Notes: generated by a model from the letters alone, not told the origin. A DNA stretch of 64,000 nucleotides from Halobellus salinus (GCF_014646875.1 NZ_BMOC01000010.1:45852-109851); one strand, 5' to 3'; numbered from the stretch's first letter, positions 1 through 9,402 are shown. Numbers and translations: made by a program.

Positions 1-1
1 C

Positions 2-280
2 ATCGTTTCATACGTCCCATTCCGATTGCAGGTTGGTTTTGACCATCCCGTTAGCCAGCGTAGATGCCGACTCGTTGCACTTGCCCCGCTGTTTGTCGGA
101 ATTATAGTTGTGGTTGTCGCTACCCAAAGCGGATTGTGGAAACGACTCCAAAATATCGGCCCGTATTACTTACACTATCTTGTTGGGATCAATTGGTTGT
201 TGTATACCTCACCAAGCCCTGCTGACCTTCGATCAGCCCTAGTTACTCCCGAAATGCCAGCAAACGGAGGTGCGGGTTGA
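2..280 (+). CDS. C-terminal part of an unidentified membrane protein (5' truncated by the window)
   Basis: The reading frame is open from the first bases of the window to a stop at 278-280, so the true start probably lies outside. One hydrophobic segment (LVALAPLFVGIIVVVVATQ) looks like a membrane span and the tail is short and polar. It overlaps the start of the next gene by 11 nt, which suggests co-transcription with that prepilin-like gene. I do not recognise the family. The codon use and base composition are AT-richer than most of the window, as in the next gene, consistent with an accessory region. Confidence 0.4.
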   Translation: MVSYVPFRLQVGFDHPVSQRRCRLVALAPLFVGIIVVVVATQSGLWKRLQNIGPYYLHYLVGINWLLYTSPSPADLRSALVTPEMPANGGAG

Positions 281-1676
281 GGTGACAAAATCCCCATCTG
301 ACTCAGTACTTCGTCAAGATGATCGGGGGGTAGCACCGCTTATTGGATTTATCATACTTTTCGGTTTTTTTATTATCGCACTCTCAAGCTACCAAGCATA
401 TATAATTCCCCAGCAAAACAGCGAGGTGGAATTCCAGCACTTCGAAGAAGTGCGGAATGATATGATCGAAGTCCGGAGTTCGATTTCCACGGCCGGACAA
501 GCAGACGTTTCCCAATTTCCGACAGTGAAACTCGGGACATATTATCCGACGCGTGTGGTCACGGTCAATCCCCCTCCACCGTCTGGGACCTTGCGAACGA
601 GCCAACCGTATAATATCAGTATAACGAATCAAACTGGCGCCGATCCAAAGACTGTGTCAACCCGTTTTCTTAAATACCAGAATGGATACAATGAAATGCG
701 CATTGGGTCACTATGGTACGAACATTCTGTTCTCTATCTCGATGAGCGAAGCATGGGCGGAGAAATAGTAATTTATCAAGATCAGAACATTGTCTCCGGA
801 AATGAGGAAGCGCGTGTAACCGCATTACAAAACGAATTTCGCGTCTCATCAAGCGGTAGGGTAACAGTAAATCTGTATCCAACCGAGAACGCTAGTATAA
901 CCACCAGCGATTTAACCGGGGATATAACGGTCAAAGTACCCAGCCGATTGAATGGGTCCACGTATTGGGATGAGGCGATTGATACAACCGAATCGGATAA
1001 CCTGTCGTATGAGGGAACCGAGTCATACCCTGGAGAATCAGACATTTACTGGGTGGTTCTGACTGTCGAGGCCGACGCACTCAATTTCAACACCGTTGGA
1101 ATAAATTCGGCGCCCGAACGTCAAGAGTCAGCACGTCAAGGAGTGGGTACTGGGAGTAGTGAGAGTACCACTGGGGAGGGAGATTCAACTCCAGCACCAG
1201 CTCAACCCATAAGTGAGGGTGTGAGCATCGTTAGTGGCTCAACCCCAAGCGGTGAGTCGCCGTTCCTTGATTTCAAACTCAAGGCTGAGGATGGAGCTTA
1301 TGCAGATATTGTGAGTTTCGAAGTAACAAAGCCAGGCAATCAGAATAATGTTGATCCCATTAATAGTTTACAAAGAACCGGGAACGAGGAAGAGGTGGAG
1401 TTAGACCCTACGGTCACTACAGGAAATAATCAAGCCGGCGATTGGAACGGAAAATATAATATTGGTACTGATGGAGCGGAATCACTAGACACGACTGCTA
1501 TTTTTGAAGACGGAACTGAAATTGATGTGTTAATGGGTGAATTGAACAAAGGGAATGTGAAGAGCACCTACGACTTAGTCAACAGCGAGTCGAACTCTGA
1601 CATTACTGTCATCTTTTATTTTTCAGACGGTAGTAAGCTTGAAGTATATCTGAGAGTGTCTAAGCTAAATACGTGA
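270..1676 (+). CDS. Prepilin-like secreted protein of the haloarchaeal DUF7289 type
   Basis: About 468 residues from a GTG start. The N-terminus has a charged stretch, then DDRGVAPLIGF and a long hydrophobic helix, which resembles archaeal prepilin (class III) signal sequences. The following part (VRNDMIEVRSSISTAGQADV, then a YYPTR..NPPPP stretch) matches my memory of haloarchaeal DUF7289 proteins, which are thought to be surface or pilus-associated. Residues about 275-330 are Ser/Thr/Gly/Glu-rich, like a spacer. The stop codon lies inside a sequence shared with another insertion-element end at 47753-47804, so the original C-terminus may have been cut by that insertion. The gene is AT-rich compared with the core genes. 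Confidence 0.6.
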   Translation: MRVEVTKSPSDSVLRQDDRGVAPLIGFIILFGFFIIALSSYQAYIIPQQNSEVEFQHFEEVRNDMIEVRSSISTAGQADVSQFPTVKLGTYYPTRVVTVNPPPPSGTLRTSQPYNISITNQTGADPKTVSTRFLKYQNGYNEMRIGSLWYEHSVLYLDERSMGGEIVIYQDQNIVSGNEEARVTALQNEFRVSSSGRVTVNLYPTENASITTSDLTGDITVKVPSRLNGSTYWDEAIDTTESDNLSYEGTESYPGESDIYWVVLTVEADALNFNTVGINSAPERQESARQGVGTGSSESTTGEGDSTPAPAQPISEGVSIVSGSTPSGESPFLDFKLKAEDGAYADIVSFEVTKPGNQNNVDPINSLQRTGNEEEVELDPTVTTGNNQAGDWNGKYNIGTDGAESLDTTAIFEDGTEIDVLMGELNKGNVKSTYDLVNSESNSDITVIFYFSDGSKLEVYLRVSKLNT

Positions 1677-2066
1677 ACCGCCTCGGGGTCAAGCCCCGTG
1701 GCATTCGCCTTGAACAGCCTGTAAATTGCCTCGGGGTCGAGTGGTTCGAGAGGGTTCGTCGGGTACCTCACTGCAGTCATCCCACCGTTCTCGGATGTAG
1801 TATCGGCCGACGTTCCACAGTTTGGACGCGGAGAACCCGTACTGGTTGAGGTCGTCACGAACCTGTGAGTGGTTCGTGATGCGTGCAACGTAGGTGCGGG
1901 TTGTCTCTAGCATCGAACTGGCTTCATAATACATTACGAGAACATAAGTGCTAGAAACTAACGACCGAGCGTTGAATGTCAAGTTGGAGTGGCGTCGGTA
2001 GAGTGACAGTCAGAGTGTCGGATTCATCTCGCGGCTAAAGCCGCGGGTATTCTCCTCGTTCTTTAT
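1673..2066 (-). mobile_element. Internally deleted IS200/IS605-type element retaining the tnpB start and both hairpin ends
   Basis: On the minus strand a frame starting at 1913 reads MLETTRTYVARI..., then VRDDLNQYGFSASKLWNVGR and YYIRERWDD.SEVPDE. This matches the N-terminus of haloarchaeal TnpB (IS1341-type) proteins as I remember them. It breaks right after VPDE and is joined to an end sequence with a GGGGTCAAGCCCC hairpin (1685-1697). Upstream of the tnpB start is a second hairpin, CGCGGC-TAAA-GCCGCG (2030-2045). The roughly 390-bp relic therefore keeps both ends but lost the catalytic part of TnpB, so it is a non-autonomous derivative. The 53 nt at 1673-1725 recur almost unchanged at 47753-47804. 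Confidence 0.7.
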
Positions 2067-2113
2067 AAGCGCCTCTACACCGGCTGCGGAGTACGGAGAA
2101 AGCGGCCTCGGGA

Positions 2114-2130
2114 TGGACTCGCTGGGGTTT
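2114..2130 (+). other. Partial copy of the tRNA-Ala 3' end (candidate att site)
   Basis: TGGACTCGCTGGGGTTT here matches 5859-5875, the 3' end of the tRNA-Ala gene, in the same orientation at 16 of 17 positions. Integrative elements that target tRNA genes leave such a copy at their distal end. The intervening 3.7 kb carries the histidine kinase and a gene fragment but no integrase. Confidence 0.45.
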
Positions 2131-2217
2131 CGTCACATCGTGTGAAAGAACTGGTTAAATCTCCACGTTGTCTGGCGGTTCGATTGATACGAGAAGCCGT
2201 TTCTTTTTACAACTTGC

Positions 2218-2430
2218 TCAGATCTGATCGCTAAGGTTTTTTGAGCCGAAGGGTTCGTTCAATTGGACGACAGGCTGAACAGCGGCAGCATCATACCGTA
2301 TCACGTAACAGCGGCTTGTGTCGCTCCGGGTCGCCGCAAGCCAGATCTTGATGCGGGCACTCTCGCTGTTGTCTTTCAGCCTGAGGTGTGGATAGTAGAT
2401 AGGGTTATCAGTTGAAAATTGTATAGTAGC
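2218..2430 (-). pseudogene. Stranded C-terminal coding fragment of unknown protein
   Basis: A 70-codon open frame without any usable start codon runs from 2430 to a stop at 2218-2220. The translation (…NPIYYPHLRLKDN, ARIKIWLAATRSD, CYVIRYDAAAVQPVVQLNEP…) has protein-like composition and ends in a normal stop. It begins two bases before the start of the divergent kinase gene, so upstream sequence appears to have been replaced. I do not recognise the family. It could also be a chance open frame. Confidence 0.3.
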
Positions 2431-2432
2431 TT

Positions 2433-5400
2433 ATGATCATATTTGACAACTTCAGCACAACCCACTATCTGCTCATTATCCTATTTCTGGCCATCTCTAT
2501 CGGCTGCTTCGTCGGTGCTGCCCGCGGATCGCGCTTGCAGGGGAGAGATACGCAGCTTGGGCTTAGAGCAGTACTCATCACGAACGGATTGTGGTTAAGC
2601 TTCCAAGTGTTCGGATTGGTGACCACCGACGGGGGCCTGAGTAGTGTCTTCTACATTGGCGGTCTGATCTGTGGCCTCACCGGTGTCGGCGCGTGGGTGT
2701 ACTTCGTTTCCGCGTACACCGGCCGGTCGTACCACCGCGACCGACGCTATCGCGCGCTCGCCGTCAGCATCTACGTTGGGCTCATCGGGGTTAAGCTCAC
2801 GAACCCGTTGTACGGGCTGTACGTCTCAACGGAACTGCAACAGAGTCCGTACCCTCACCTCGTCGTTGAGCCGCAACTGTTCTACTGGGTCTCGTTTTCA
2901 CTCACCTACACCCTCGTGGCGATCAGTTTCTACTGGCTGATACAGACGTTCCGCAAGTCGTCGTCTCCGACCGTAGGGCTCGGCGCACTCGCGGTCCTCT
3001 CGCTGTCGCCGGTTGTGCCACGTGCCGCCATCCAAGCGCTCCCCAACGAGATACTTCCACCCCTAATCCTGGGATTAAGCTTCGAACCGGTCGGTGTAAC
3101 CGCATTCCTACTGGGGGTACTGGTGACTGTCGAAGAGCCGTTCCGCCAGGTTGAGCAGTCTGCTCGCTCAAAGTTCTTCGAAGAGGCCGACGACGCCACG
3201 TTCGTGTACGACACCGGCGGCAAGCTCGTCGAAATGAATAATCAGGCCCAGAAGCTGCAGTCGGAGATCGGCGTTGAATGCCCAACCGTCGAGACCTTTG
3301 AGCAGGCGTTCAGACCTGTTGGTGACGGCTTCGATAGCGAAGACACATTCACTGTTGACATCGACGGGTCCACCCGGTATTTCGAGGTGATAGCTAATCG
3401 GATGACTGCCGGCGCTGAAACCGTCGGGTTGGTCGCCAGCGTTCGAGATGTCACCGAGCGTCAGTCCCGGAAGCGGGAACTCGAACTGAAAGAACGCGCG
3501 ATGGACGAAGCGAGTGTGGGGATCACGATCAGCGATCCGACCCAAGAGGACAACCCGCTGATCTACGTCAACGATGGGTTCGTCGATCAGACCGGGTACA
3601 ACCGCGCGGAAGTCCTCGGCCGAAACTGCCGGTTCCTGCAGGGAGATGATAGAGACCAGCCCGCGCTTGATGATCTCCGTGAGGCAATCACCAGTAACGA
3701 ACCCATAACCGTTGAGCTCCGAAACTACCGGAAGGACGGTGAGCAGTTCTGGAACCGCCTCTCGGTGGCCCCGATCTACGACGAGGCTGGCGAGTTAGTG
3801 AATCACGTCGGGATCCAACAGGACGTGACAGCGGTGCGGGAGAGCCAACGCGAGCTGCAGGCAGAGCGCGAACGGTTCGAGTTGTTGATCGAGAGTACCG
3901 ACGAGTACGCCTTCCTTGTCGTTGACGAGGACGGCGCGATTTCGACATGGAACGACGGCGCAGCGAACCTCTTCGGGTATGACGATGAAACCGCAGTGGG
4001 GATGCCGATGGGTGAACTTCACCCTGCGCCAGACCGCGAGGCGGGACTGCCGGACCGCCTGCTTCAGCAGGCCCGGTACGCCGGCGAGGCCAGCGACGAG
4101 GGGTGGCGCGTGCGGGCCGACGGCTCTGAGTTCTACGCTGATGTCCGTTATGCCGCTCTGGAAGGTGACGACGGCGACTCAAAGGGGTACGCTCAGATCG
4201 TTCGTGATATGACGGACGAACGTCAACAACGACGGCGGACTGAACGCTTCGTTGAGGAATCGGAAGACGTGGTGACCATCGTTGACCCCGACGGAACCAT
4301 CACCTATGCCAGCCGGTCGTCGGACCGGGTTCTCGGGTATGAACACGAGGCCCTCACAAAGAAGAACCTCTTCGACCAGTTACATCCGGACGATCGTACC
4401 CAAGCGATGGAAGCGTTCTTCAATGGTACCGAGGATCCTGAAGCGACGTTCCAGATCGACTGCCGGTTCCAGTCGAACGATGGCGCGTGGCGTGAGATGG
4501 AGCTTCGGTGTCGGAATATGCTTGACGATGACGCCATCGATGGGATGCTCTTGTATCTCCGTGACGTGACGGCAACGAAGGCACGGACGCGCCGGTTGGA
4601 AGCCCTGTTTAACGGCACGTTCAGCTTCGCTGGGCTGTTGGAACCGGACGGAACGGTACTCAATGCCAACGACGCCGCACTTGAGTTCGGCGGGTTTGAC
4701 CGCAAGGAGATTATTGGTGAGCCGTTCGACGAGGCATCGTGGTGGACTCACTCGACGGCAGTACAGGAGCGACTTCGTGACGCGCTCGACACGGCGGCCA
4801 CCGGAGAGTTTGTGCGGTACGAGACGGACGTTCGTGGAGTTTCGGGGCTTGCAACCATCGATTTTTCAGCGAAGCCGGTCACGAACGACGCTGGTGAAGT
4901 GACCCTGCTCGTCGTCGAGGGCCGAGAGATCACGGACCAGCGCCGCCAACGACAGCAGATGGCGATGGTGCAACGGGTGATGCGACACAATATGCGAAAC
5001 GATCTCAACAAGGTACGCGGGTGGACACAGGTGCTTGCAGAGGAAGTAGACGCCGATGCGAGGGCCGCACATCTCGACCGGATCGAGACGATACTTGACG
5101 GGTGGGAAGCAATGACCGAAGGGATGAGACAGATCCGGCAACTCACCAACTCCTCTGAGGACCAGTGGCCAGCTATCGACGTGCGGTCAGTCACAGAGTA
5201 CCTGACAGCGTGGAACCAAGAAACTGAGTTCACTCTCGACGTAGACTCAACCGTGTCAGATGACCAGACCGTATGGATCCCTGGTGCGGTCAAGGAAGCA
5301 CTGGAAAAGTTGATCACGATCGCAGTCCGCCGGGCGACGGATTCGGATACCGGGGTTACGGTGTCATTATCGGATACGACTGACAGGTGGGTTGAGGTTG

Positions 5401-5621
5401 AGATATTCATTACCGGATCCGGGTTGGCTGAGACGGATACGGAAGTACTCGCCACCGGAGAAGAGACAGCACTTACACACGCACAGGGACTCGACATCTG
5501 GGTTGTTAGAACGATGATCAAAACGGTTGGGGGTGAGATAACAGCACAGGCGACGGGCACGAAGACACGCGTCAAGTTCAGAGTTCCAGTACAACAGCCA
5601 CCGGACGCCGACGAGAAATGA
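2433..5621 (+). CDS. Membrane-bound multi-PAS histidine kinase with a LOV photosensor domain
   Basis: 1062 residues. About residues 1-230 form a seven-helix membrane domain like the N-terminal domain of archaeal histidine kinases. Five PAS-like modules follow (about 245-345, 350-470, 475-595, 600-715 and 725-835). The second is a LOV domain: it has GRNCRFLQG with the flavin-adduct cysteine at 399, then NYRKDGEQFWN and GIQQDVT, all LOV signature segments, so FMN binding and blue-light sensing are expected. The HisKA segment has MRHNMRND with the phosphoacceptor His at 852. The ATPase domain is degenerate: the usual N-box asparagine is absent (LEKLITIAVRRA), G1 reads ITGSGLA and G2 reads HAQGLDIW. 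ATP binding may be weak or lost. No response regulator lies next to it. Confidence 0.9.
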   Translation: MIIFDNFSTTHYLLIILFLAISIGCFVGAARGSRLQGRDTQLGLRAVLITNGLWLSFQVFGLVTTDGGLSSVFYIGGLICGLTGVGAWVYFVSAYTGRSYHRDRRYRALAVSIYVGLIGVKLTNPLYGLYVSTELQQSPYPHLVVEPQLFYWVSFSLTYTLVAISFYWLIQTFRKSSSPTVGLGALAVLSLSPVVPRAAIQALPNEILPPLILGLSFEPVGVTAFLLGVLVTVEEPFRQVEQSARSKFFEEADDATFVYDTGGKLVEMNNQAQKLQSEIGVECPTVETFEQAFRPVGDGFDSEDTFTVDIDGSTRYFEVIANRMTAGAETVGLVASVRDVTERQSRKRELELKERAMDEASVGITISDPTQEDNPLIYVNDGFVDQTGYNRAEVLGRNCRFLQGDDRDQPALDDLREAITSNEPITVELRNYRKDGEQFWNRLSVAPIYDEAGELVNHVGIQQDVTAVRESQRELQAERERFELLIESTDEYAFLVVDEDGAISTWNDGAANLFGYDDETAVGMPMGELHPAPDREAGLPDRLLQQARYAGEASDEGWRVRADGSEFYADVRYAALEGDDGDSKGYAQIVRDMTDERQQRRRTERFVEESEDVVTIVDPDGTITYASRSSDRVLGYEHEALTKKNLFDQLHPDDRTQAMEAFFNGTEDPEATFQIDCRFQSNDGAWREMELRCRNMLDDDAIDGMLLYLRDVTATKARTRRLEALFNGTFSFAGLLEPDGTVLNANDAALEFGGFDRKEIIGEPFDEASWWTHSTAVQERLRDALDTAATGEFVRYETDVRGVSGLATIDFSAKPVTNDAGEVTLLVVEGREITDQRRQRQQMAMVQRVMRHNMRNDLNKVRGWTQVLAEEVDADARAAHLDRIETILDGWEAMTEGMRQIRQLTNSSEDQWPAIDVRSVTEYLTAWNQETEFTLDVDSTVSDDQTVWIPGAVKEALEKLITIAVRRATDSDTGVTVSLSDTTDRWVEVEIFITGSGLAETDTEVLATGEETALTHAQGLDIWVVRTMIKTVGGEITAQATGTKTRVKFRVPVQQPPDADEK

Positions 5622-5858
5622 TCTCCGTCCGCCGAGTGGCTGGGTTGTTCACCTGTGGATGGATCAAAGTCACCCACCCGGCTGTAGGGACCATTTCGTT
5701 AGATTGTACTGACCGATGGACGATTGAGTATCTCTCTGACTCCCTGTGTTGAATCTACGAATCGGAAGCCAGCGGGTACTCCTGGTACGAATCATCACGA
5801 ACTCTCCAGCAAATCCAATATAAAACGACCGCCGCTGTCCGACGATTCGAAACTTAAG

Positions 5859-5930
5859 TGGACTCGCTGGGATTTGAACCCAGGGCCTCTTCCTTGCGAA
5901 GGAAGCGATCTACCGCTGATCTACGAGCCC
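5859..5930 (-). tRNA. tRNA-Ala (anticodon CGC)
   Basis: On the minus strand the 72-nt gene folds as a complete cloverleaf: acceptor GGGCTCG/CGAGTCC, D arm GATC/GATC, anticodon stem CTTCC/GGAAG with loop TTCGCAA, and T arm CTGGG-TTCAAAT-CCCAG. The anticodon is CGC, reading GCG. The third acceptor pair is G·U, the main identity element of alanine tRNAs. CCA is not encoded; the discriminator base is A. The 3' end is partly duplicated at 2114-2130, so this gene is a likely integration site. Confidence 0.93.
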
Positions 5931-6118
5931 GCATTACACGGAACGGCGGTGTCCCGTTTGTACCTTCTGTTTTCGAATCGGGCGCCGCGGGCGACCCCGC
6001 GGCGGCGCGCCTTAGCGCCGTGCGTCGGTCCGCGCCGGTATACGGACCGTTGTAGTCAATCCACGATTATCGCCCACACGATTCGGCGATGATCGGGGAT
6101 TCGTTGCAACGATCCGTA

Positions 6119-6427
6119 TCAGTCTTCGAGGACGATCTCGATGCTGACGTCGTTGGGCACCTGAATCCGCATCAGCTGCCGGAGCGCGCGTTCGTCGGCG
6201 TCAATGTCGATGAGCCGTTTGTGGACGCGCATCTCCCAGTGCTCCCACGTGGCGGTCCCCTCGCCGTCCGGGGACTTCCGTGCGGGCACTTCCAGCGTCT
6301 TCGTCGGGAGCGGGATCGGACCGCTGAGGCTGACCCCCGTCTTCGACGCGATCTCGCGAACGTCATCGCAGATGTTATCGAGGTCGTCCGGGCTGGTCCC
6401 GGCGAGACGGACACGTGCCTGCTGCAT
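6119..6427 (-). CDS. rpsJ: 30S ribosomal protein S10
   Basis: 102 residues, the normal length for archaeal S10 (uS10). The sequence has the conserved [15 protein letters not shown] start, [21 protein letters not shown] with the extended loop that contacts 16S rRNA in the head of the small subunit, and [16 protein letters not shown] near the end. It begins directly after the EF-1alpha stop with no spacing, so the two are co-transcribed, the conserved archaeal tuf-rpsJ arrangement. The tRNA-Ala gene lies about 190 nt downstream on the same strand. Confidence 0.97.
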   Translation of the reverse strand: MQQARVRLAGTSPDDLDNICDDVREIASKTGVSLSGPIPLPTKTLEVPARKSPDGEGTATWEHWEMRVHKRLIDIDADERALRQLMRIQVPNDVSIEIVLED

Positions 6428-7693
6428 CTATCGCTCGTTGACCTCGAGGACCTTCCCCGCCGCGATGGTCTGTCCCATGTCACGGACGGCAAAGGACCCG
6501 AGTTCGGGGATGTCGCCGGATGGCTCGATGCTGAGCGGTTTTTGCGGCCGGACGGTGACGACCGCGGCGTCACCGGACTGGATGAAGTCCGGATCCTCGT
6601 CGGCGACTTCACCGGAGGCGGGGTCGAGCTTCTGGTCGATCGACTCGACCGTACACGCGACCTGCGCCGTGTGGGCGTGGAAGACCGGCGTGTACCCCGC
6701 GGTGATGACCGACGGGTGCTGCATCACGACGACCTGGGCTGTGAACGTCTCGGCGACCGACGGCGGGTCGGCGGCGGGACCACACACGTCGCCGCGGCGG
6801 ATGTCGTCCTTGCCGATGCCGCGGACGTTGAACCCGACGTTGTCGCCGGGGCCGGCCTGCGGCACTTCCTCGTGGTGCATCTCGACGGTCTTGACCTCGC
6901 CGCCGACGTCCGAGGGCTGGAAGGAGACATCGTCGCCGGGGCTCATCGTCCCCGTCTCGATACGTCCGACCGGAACCGTCCCGATGCCGGAGATGGTGTA
7001 CACGTCCTGGATCGGGAGTCGAAGCGGCGCGTCCGTCGGCGGCTCCGGCTCCGGCAGGCTGTTGAGCGACTCCAGCAGCGTCTCGCCGCCGTACCAGGCG
7101 GTGTTGTCCGAGCTCTCGGCGACGTTGTCGCCCTCGAACGCGGAAATGGGGACGTACGTCGCGTCGTCGGAGTTGAACTGAACCTGTTTGAGGAGCTTGT
7201 TGACCTCGTCTTTGACCTGGTTATAGGAGTCTTCGCTGTAGTCAACGAGGTCCATCTTGTTGATGCCGATGATGAGCTCGTTGATGCCCAGCGTGCGGGC
7301 CAAGAAGACGTGCTCGCGGGTCTGGGGCGCGACGCCGTCGTCGGCCGCGACGACGAGCACCGCGTTGTCGGCCTGGGAAGCTCCCGTGATCATGTTCTTC
7401 ACGAAGTCACGGTGGCCCGGGCAGTCGACGATGGTGAAGTAGTACTCCTCGGTGTCGAACTCTTGGTGGGCGATATCGATGGTGACGCCGCGCTCGCGTT
7501 CCTCGGCGAGGTTATCCATAACGTAGGCGAACTCGAAGCCACCTTTGCCCTTCTCTTCGGCTTCCTCTTTGTGCTGCTCGATTACGTGCTCGGGAACGGA
7601 GCCTGTCTCGTACAGAAGCCGTCCGACCAGCGTGCTCTTTCCGTGGTCGACGTGGCCGATGATGGCCAAGTTCTGGTGCGGTTTGTCACTCAT
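6428..7693 (-). CDS. tuf: Translation elongation factor 1-alpha (aEF-1A/EF-Tu)
   Basis: 421 residues. This GTPase delivers aminoacyl-tRNA to the ribosomal A site. The P-loop GHVDHGKS is at residues 13-20, the switch II DCPGH near 91-95 and the NKMD guanine-specificity motif near 147. Domains II and III follow, ending with [10 protein letters not shown]. It heads a two-gene unit with rpsJ. A promoter should lie in the 168 nt between it and the hom gene, which is transcribed toward it on the same strand. Confidence 0.98.
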   Translation of the reverse strand: MSDKPHQNLAIIGHVDHGKSTLVGRLLYETGSVPEHVIEQHKEEAEEKGKGGFEFAYVMDNLAEERERGVTIDIAHQEFDTEEYYFTIVDCPGHRDFVKNMITGASQADNAVLVVAADDGVAPQTREHVFLARTLGINELIIGINKMDLVDYSEDSYNQVKDEVNKLLKQVQFNSDDATYVPISAFEGDNVAESSDNTAWYGGETLLESLNSLPEPEPPTDAPLRLPIQDVYTISGIGTVPVGRIETGTMSPGDDVSFQPSDVGGEVKTVEMHHEEVPQAGPGDNVGFNVRGIGKDDIRRGDVCGPAADPPSVAETFTAQVVVMQHPSVITAGYTPVFHAHTAQVACTVESIDQKLDPASGEVADEDPDFIQSGDAAVVTVRPQKPLSIEPSGDIPELGSFAVRDMGQTIAAGKVLEVNER

Positions 7694-7861
7694 AGGTGTG
7701 TGTCACGCGCTAAGGCGCTGTGTACCGTGATATTTTGCCAGAAAGACCTAAAACCATTTCGATACGTAGGCGGCCGAGGCGCCGATGTATCGCGGTTTGT
7801 GCGAGCACGTCTCACGGGGACACCGCGTGCCGTCAGTCCGTGCAGGCTCCGAGACGTTCGG

Positions 7862-8821
7862 CTATCCCAGCCGTCCGACGTCGCCCAGCACCGCCGACGC
7901 GGTCTCCTCGCCGCCGGCACCGCGGCCACTGAGGTTCAACTGCCCCGCGTGGGCGGTCTCCAACTGTACGATGTTTCGGGTGCCGGTCACGGCCAACGCG
8001 GCGTTTTGCGGCACCAACCGCGGCCCCACGCGGATCCCTTCGCGGGTCGCCTCCCCGACCAGCCGGATGGTTCGGCCGTCCTCAGCAGCCAACTCGAGGG
8101 CGCTACCGGGGACGTCAGTGATCCCCGCAACGTCGGCGTCCTCGAGTGTGAACTCCTGGTCGTCACCCGCGAGCACGTTCGCGAGGATAACGCATTTCAG
8201 CGCGGCGTCGGTCCCCTCGACGTCGAACGCTGGGTCGGCCTCCGCGACGCCGAGGTCCTGAGCCTCCGCCAGCACGTGCTCGTAGTCGATTCCCTCCGCG
8301 GCCATGCGTGAGAGGATGAAATTAGCCGTCCCGTTGAGCACCCCCCGGGCTGCAGTGACGTGTGTGGGGTTGAGGTCTCCCACCGTCGAGAGAATCGGGA
8401 TTGCGCCGCCGACGGTGGCCTCGAACCGGACTGCGCCGTCGCTGTCGCGCTCCAGCCCCCGCAGGTCGCTGTACCGCTCGGCCACCGGTCCCTTGTTCGC
8501 GAGCACGACGTGGCGGTCCCGCTCCAACGCGGCCCGGACGTGCGAAAAGCCGGGCTCGGCGTCGTCGAGCGTCGTCGGCGTCGCCTCCACCAAGACGTCG
8601 TAGTCGGCGTGCAGTGCCTCTTCGGGGTCGGCGTCACCGACGGAGCCGTCTGCGGACTTCTGCTCGATAGCGGCGTCGGTGTCGACGCCCCCGCTGTCGA
8701 CGACCGCCGACGAGGAGTCGGCGAAGGCGACGACCGTGTGGCCGTACGCCGCCGCGAGGTCGGCCACCGACCCGCCGACCGCGCCCGCGCCGACGACCGC
8801 GAGCCGCTTGCCCGCGGTCAT
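7862..8821 (-). CDS. hom: Homoserine dehydrogenase
   Basis: 319 residues. It reduces aspartate semialdehyde to homoserine for threonine and methionine synthesis. The N-terminal Rossmann motif AVVGAGAVGGSV binds NAD(P)H; VVLANKGPVA and the GTANFILSRMAAEG..Y...L.EAQ..G.AEADP.FDVEG.D block are the homoserine dehydrogenase signature. The ATG at 8819-8821 was chosen because it follows the conserved MTAGKRLAVVGAG start and overlaps the stop of the upstream ACT-domain gene (ATGA), which indicates translational coupling. An in-frame extension upstream lacks family-like sequence. There is no C-terminal regulatory domain; the neighbouring ACT protein probably supplies it. Confidence 0.95.
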   Translation of the reverse strand: MTAGKRLAVVGAGAVGGSVADLAAAYGHTVVAFADSSSAVVDSGGVDTDAAIEQKSADGSVGDADPEEALHADYDVLVEATPTTLDDAEPGFSHVRAALERDRHVVLANKGPVAERYSDLRGLERDSDGAVRFEATVGGAIPILSTVGDLNPTHVTAARGVLNGTANFILSRMAAEGIDYEHVLAEAQDLGVAEADPAFDVEGTDAALKCVILANVLAGDDQEFTLEDADVAGITDVPGSALELAAEDGRTIRLVGEATREGIRVGPRLVPQNAALAVTGTRNIVQLETAHAGQLNLSGRGAGGEETASAVLGDVGRLG

Positions 8822-9402
8822 ACCCCACCTCCGGCGAGCGGCTCGATCACGTGCAGCCCCTTCTCTTCGGCCAAGTCTCGGACGGTCTGGAGCGCTTCGG
8901 AACCACCGCCGGCCCGAGTCGCCAACCGGAGCCGGGCGCTCGATGACTCGCCCCTCCCCGCTGGGGCGTTCACGGAGACGTCCGCGACCGACGCCGATGG
9001 ACACGCCTCCACCCGTCGGAGCGTATCCGAAAGGTCGGCACCCACGATGTCGCCGACGAGGACGACCACGAGTTCTTCAGCGTACTGCTCTGCGCCCGCT
9101 TGCACCACGTTGACGCCGGCGTCGCGGAGCGCGGCTACAATCGCCTCGAAGCGGTCGGGGGTGGCCTCGACGTCGACCTCCACCGGGATCCGGCCCCGCG
9201 GGGTGATGCTCCCCCGCTCGTGGAAGATCGACAGCAGGTTGCCGCCGTTCTCGGAGATCGGTTCGAGCGCAGCGAGCAGTTCCCCCGGTTCGTCCGCGAG
9301 TTCCAGCCGGATCGTGTGGGGCTGCGGAGCGCCGTCGTGGCCCGCGTCCTCACCCGCACGCGATCCCTCCGAGTCGGAGTCGGAGCCGAGCGTGGACGTC
9401 AC
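8818..9402 (-). CDS. ACT-domain amino-acid-binding protein, probable regulatory partner of homoserine dehydrogenase
   Basis: About 194 residues from a GTG start. HTIRLELADEPGELLAALEPI and NGGNLLSIFHERGS form a first ACT domain (about 28-100), and a second ACT-like half follows (about 112-190). ACT domains bind amino acids and feedback-regulate biosynthetic enzymes. The gene overlaps hom by 4 nt, so a role in threonine or methionine control of Hom is likely by inference. The first 27 residues are acidic and variable, so the true start could be further downstream. The GTG used here overlaps the stop of an upstream small ORF in a GTGA arrangement. Confidence 0.85.
   Translation of the reverse strand: MTSTLGSDSDSEGSRAGEDAGHDGAPQPHTIRLELADEPGELLAALEPISENGGNLLSIFHERGSITPRGRIPVEVDVEATPDRFEAIVAALRDAGVNVVQAGAEQYAEELVVVLVGDIVGADLSDTLRRVEACPSASVADVSVNAPAGRGESSSARLRLATRAGGGSEALQTVRDLAEEKGLHVIEPLAGGGV

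Noticed and set aside
6089..8311. A 740-codon plus-strand open frame antisense to EF-1alpha and S10
   Set aside because: It overlaps strongly conserved genes on the other strand and has an Arg/Val/Asp-rich shadow composition typical of high-GC antisense frames.
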